A DNA stretch of 48,948 bases from LH-M37 sp032251315 (GTDB lineage: Bacteria > Pseudomonadota > Gammaproteobacteria > SZUA-229). Shown here one piece after another: positions 48,376 to 48,948 of this stretch (position 1 is the first letter of the stretch; every line of letters starts with the position of its first letter). The notes under the pieces were generated by a model. It made no database searches and had not been told where the DNA came from. It saw only the letters and a program-made list of their open reading frames with translations. The translations under genes and the position numbers were made by a program. The stretch lies in assembly GCA_032251315.1 (NCBI GenBank), contig JAVVEE010000007.1:1-48948 (forward strand), read 5' to 3'.

Positions 48376-48472
48376 CAAAGAAATTCGCCCAATACAACCT
48401 GCCCTACGGGCAAGCCTCAGCTTCCAACTTTGCCTACGCGTCAGCCTGACTCGCAATCCCGCTCGCAGACCT

Positions 48473-48496
48473 CAATTCGCCTTCCCTGGCGAATTG
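48473..48496. repeat. Hairpin CAATTCGCC / GGCGAATTG
   Basis: A nine-bp perfect stem with loop TTCCCT, nested within the larger inverted arms described for this region. It is probably part of the same ~130-bp repeated palindromic unit. Confidence 0.65.
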
Positions 48497-48740
48497 CCGC
48501 TACCAAAATCGAAAGCTGAGGCAGGTTGTAAAGGGGGATTAAAAGCGCATTTATATTTCATGCTGGTGCATGAAAGCGTCCAAATAATACTTTGCGATTG
48601 TTTCAATCCACCGTAATTATTTGGAAAATTAAAATCAATCGAAACTGATCCTTTTGATTGTTGTATGTTCTGCTAGTTATTTGGGAGAAAAAAAGGAAAG
48701 CCGCATGACTGGTTTTTATGTTTTGTTAGCTTGGGGTTCA

Positions 48741-48948
48741 CAATGCTGCATGGAAAGACCTGACCGTTCGCAGTAACAGCAGTAAATCTAGCGGGTTAAA
48801 GTCCCGTCCGGGGAGTTGTCCGTACGCCCCGGTAGCATGAGGAAGCGGCGTCGTGGTAACACGGGGTCGTGAGTTTTCACACAGCAAGAGAGCAGGCCGT
48901 AACGCAAGTGAACCTATGAGTAGCCTCGTAAACGAACTGGAGAAGCCG
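48741..48948 (+). ncRNA. Probable 5' RNA part of a group II intron (cut by window end)
   Basis: From about 48741 to the edge the sequence is noncoding, highly structured and GC-rich. It contains GCGGGTTAAAGTCCCGTCC, GTACGCCCCGGTAGCATGAGG and GTAACGCAAGTGAACCTATG, then CGAACTGGAGAAGCCG. These resemble the domain I segments of bacterial group II introns that carry a reverse transcriptase/maturase in domain IV. The 5' splice site (GUGYG) could not be placed with confidence, and the reverse transcriptase would lie beyond the window. Another structured RNA is possible. Confidence 0.5.

Larger units (their letters stand above)
48046..48740. other. Intergenic region rich in palindromic repeats
   Basis: No gene is supported. 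In order it holds a GTCATYTCGA repeat copy (48206-48233), the 55-bp repeat copy 2 (48284-48338), a 13-bp perfect hairpin (48345-48375), a second hairpin (48473-48496) and complementary arms AACCTGCC/GGCAGGTT and CCTCAGCTT/AAGCTGAGG enclosing the latter. Open frames here read through the repeats and are not convincing. Confidence 0.75.

Noticed and set aside
48257..48616. 119-codon plus-strand frame at the right edge
   Set aside because: It reads through the hairpins and inverted arms of the repeat patch and contains the usual translated-repeat peptide (FLLRKKKVTKE), so it is not a gene.

Overview
The window is about 49 kb of a gammaproteobacterial chromosome. The cell-wall/lipoate cluster mrdA-rodA-mltB-rlpA-dacA-(dat)-ybeD-lipB-lipA, a homodimeric-type pyruvate dehydrogenase operon (aceE-aceF-lpdA), an OxyR with cysteines at exactly 199 and 208, and an OlsF-like ornithine-lipid synthase all point there. 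A CbbY-type sugar phosphatase, a TauE/SafE anion exporter and an ETHE1-type persulfide dioxygenase would fit a sulfur-oxidising, possibly CO2-fixing relative of the Chromatiales, but that is inference. A 100-N gap flanked by identical 77-bp sequences shows that this is a draft scaffold, probably a metagenome bin. No tRNA, rRNA or CRISPR array was seen.

Layout. 0.1-3.6 kb (minus): diguanylate cyclase, DsbA/FrnE-like oxidoreductase, TauE exporter (broken by the assembly gap), CbbY phosphatase. 3.8-7.8 kb (plus): ABC exporter, small outer-membrane-like protein, di-heme cytochrome c peroxidase, thioredoxin, ending at a bidirectional terminator shared with an adenylate kinase that carries a ~160-residue histone-like lysine-rich tail. 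9.1-18.5 kb (plus): the elongasome/septal peptidoglycan and lipoate cluster plus a membrane-anchored glutaredoxin. 18.8-33.3 kb (minus): large hybrid sensor kinase, DUF4382 lipoprotein, a HigA-type regulator translationally coupled to a Nudix hydrolase, a Y-family polymerase, a repeat-rich patch with a GIY-YIG gene, LexA, then the PDH operon. This segment is bracketed by two inverted, nearly identical 134-bp MITE-like elements. 33.7-37.1 kb: argG, a DUF3622 protein, OlsF-like acyltransferase. 37.5-40.6 kb (plus): oxyR, an OxyR-boxed peroxiredoxin-glutaredoxin hybrid, then a decayed stretch in which a glutathione reductase gene runs into the end of a metal-ABC binding protein and an internally deleted permease. 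40.9-48 kb: persulfide dioxygenase, exported hypothetical, NlpC/P60 lipoprotein, second diguanylate cyclase, HtpX-like protease with LemA, and MgtE. The right edge holds palindromic intergenic repeats and what looks like the 5' RNA of a group II intron.

How the parts work together. The plus-strand cluster builds the lateral wall and septum (PBP2/RodA polymerise, MltB/RlpA cut, DacA trims) and, through LipB/LipA, supplies the lipoyl groups used by AceF and by the lipoyl-bearing LpdA encoded 10 kb away. OxyR, Prx-Grx, cytochrome c peroxidase, thioredoxin and the small glutaredoxin form a peroxide/thiol defence set, with glutathione reductase apparently lost at this locus. Sequence-level regulatory signals are unusually readable: an OxyR tetrad box, a GTTC-N7-GTTC operator at lexA, and paired 17-bp palindromes over a probably leaderless higA promoter.
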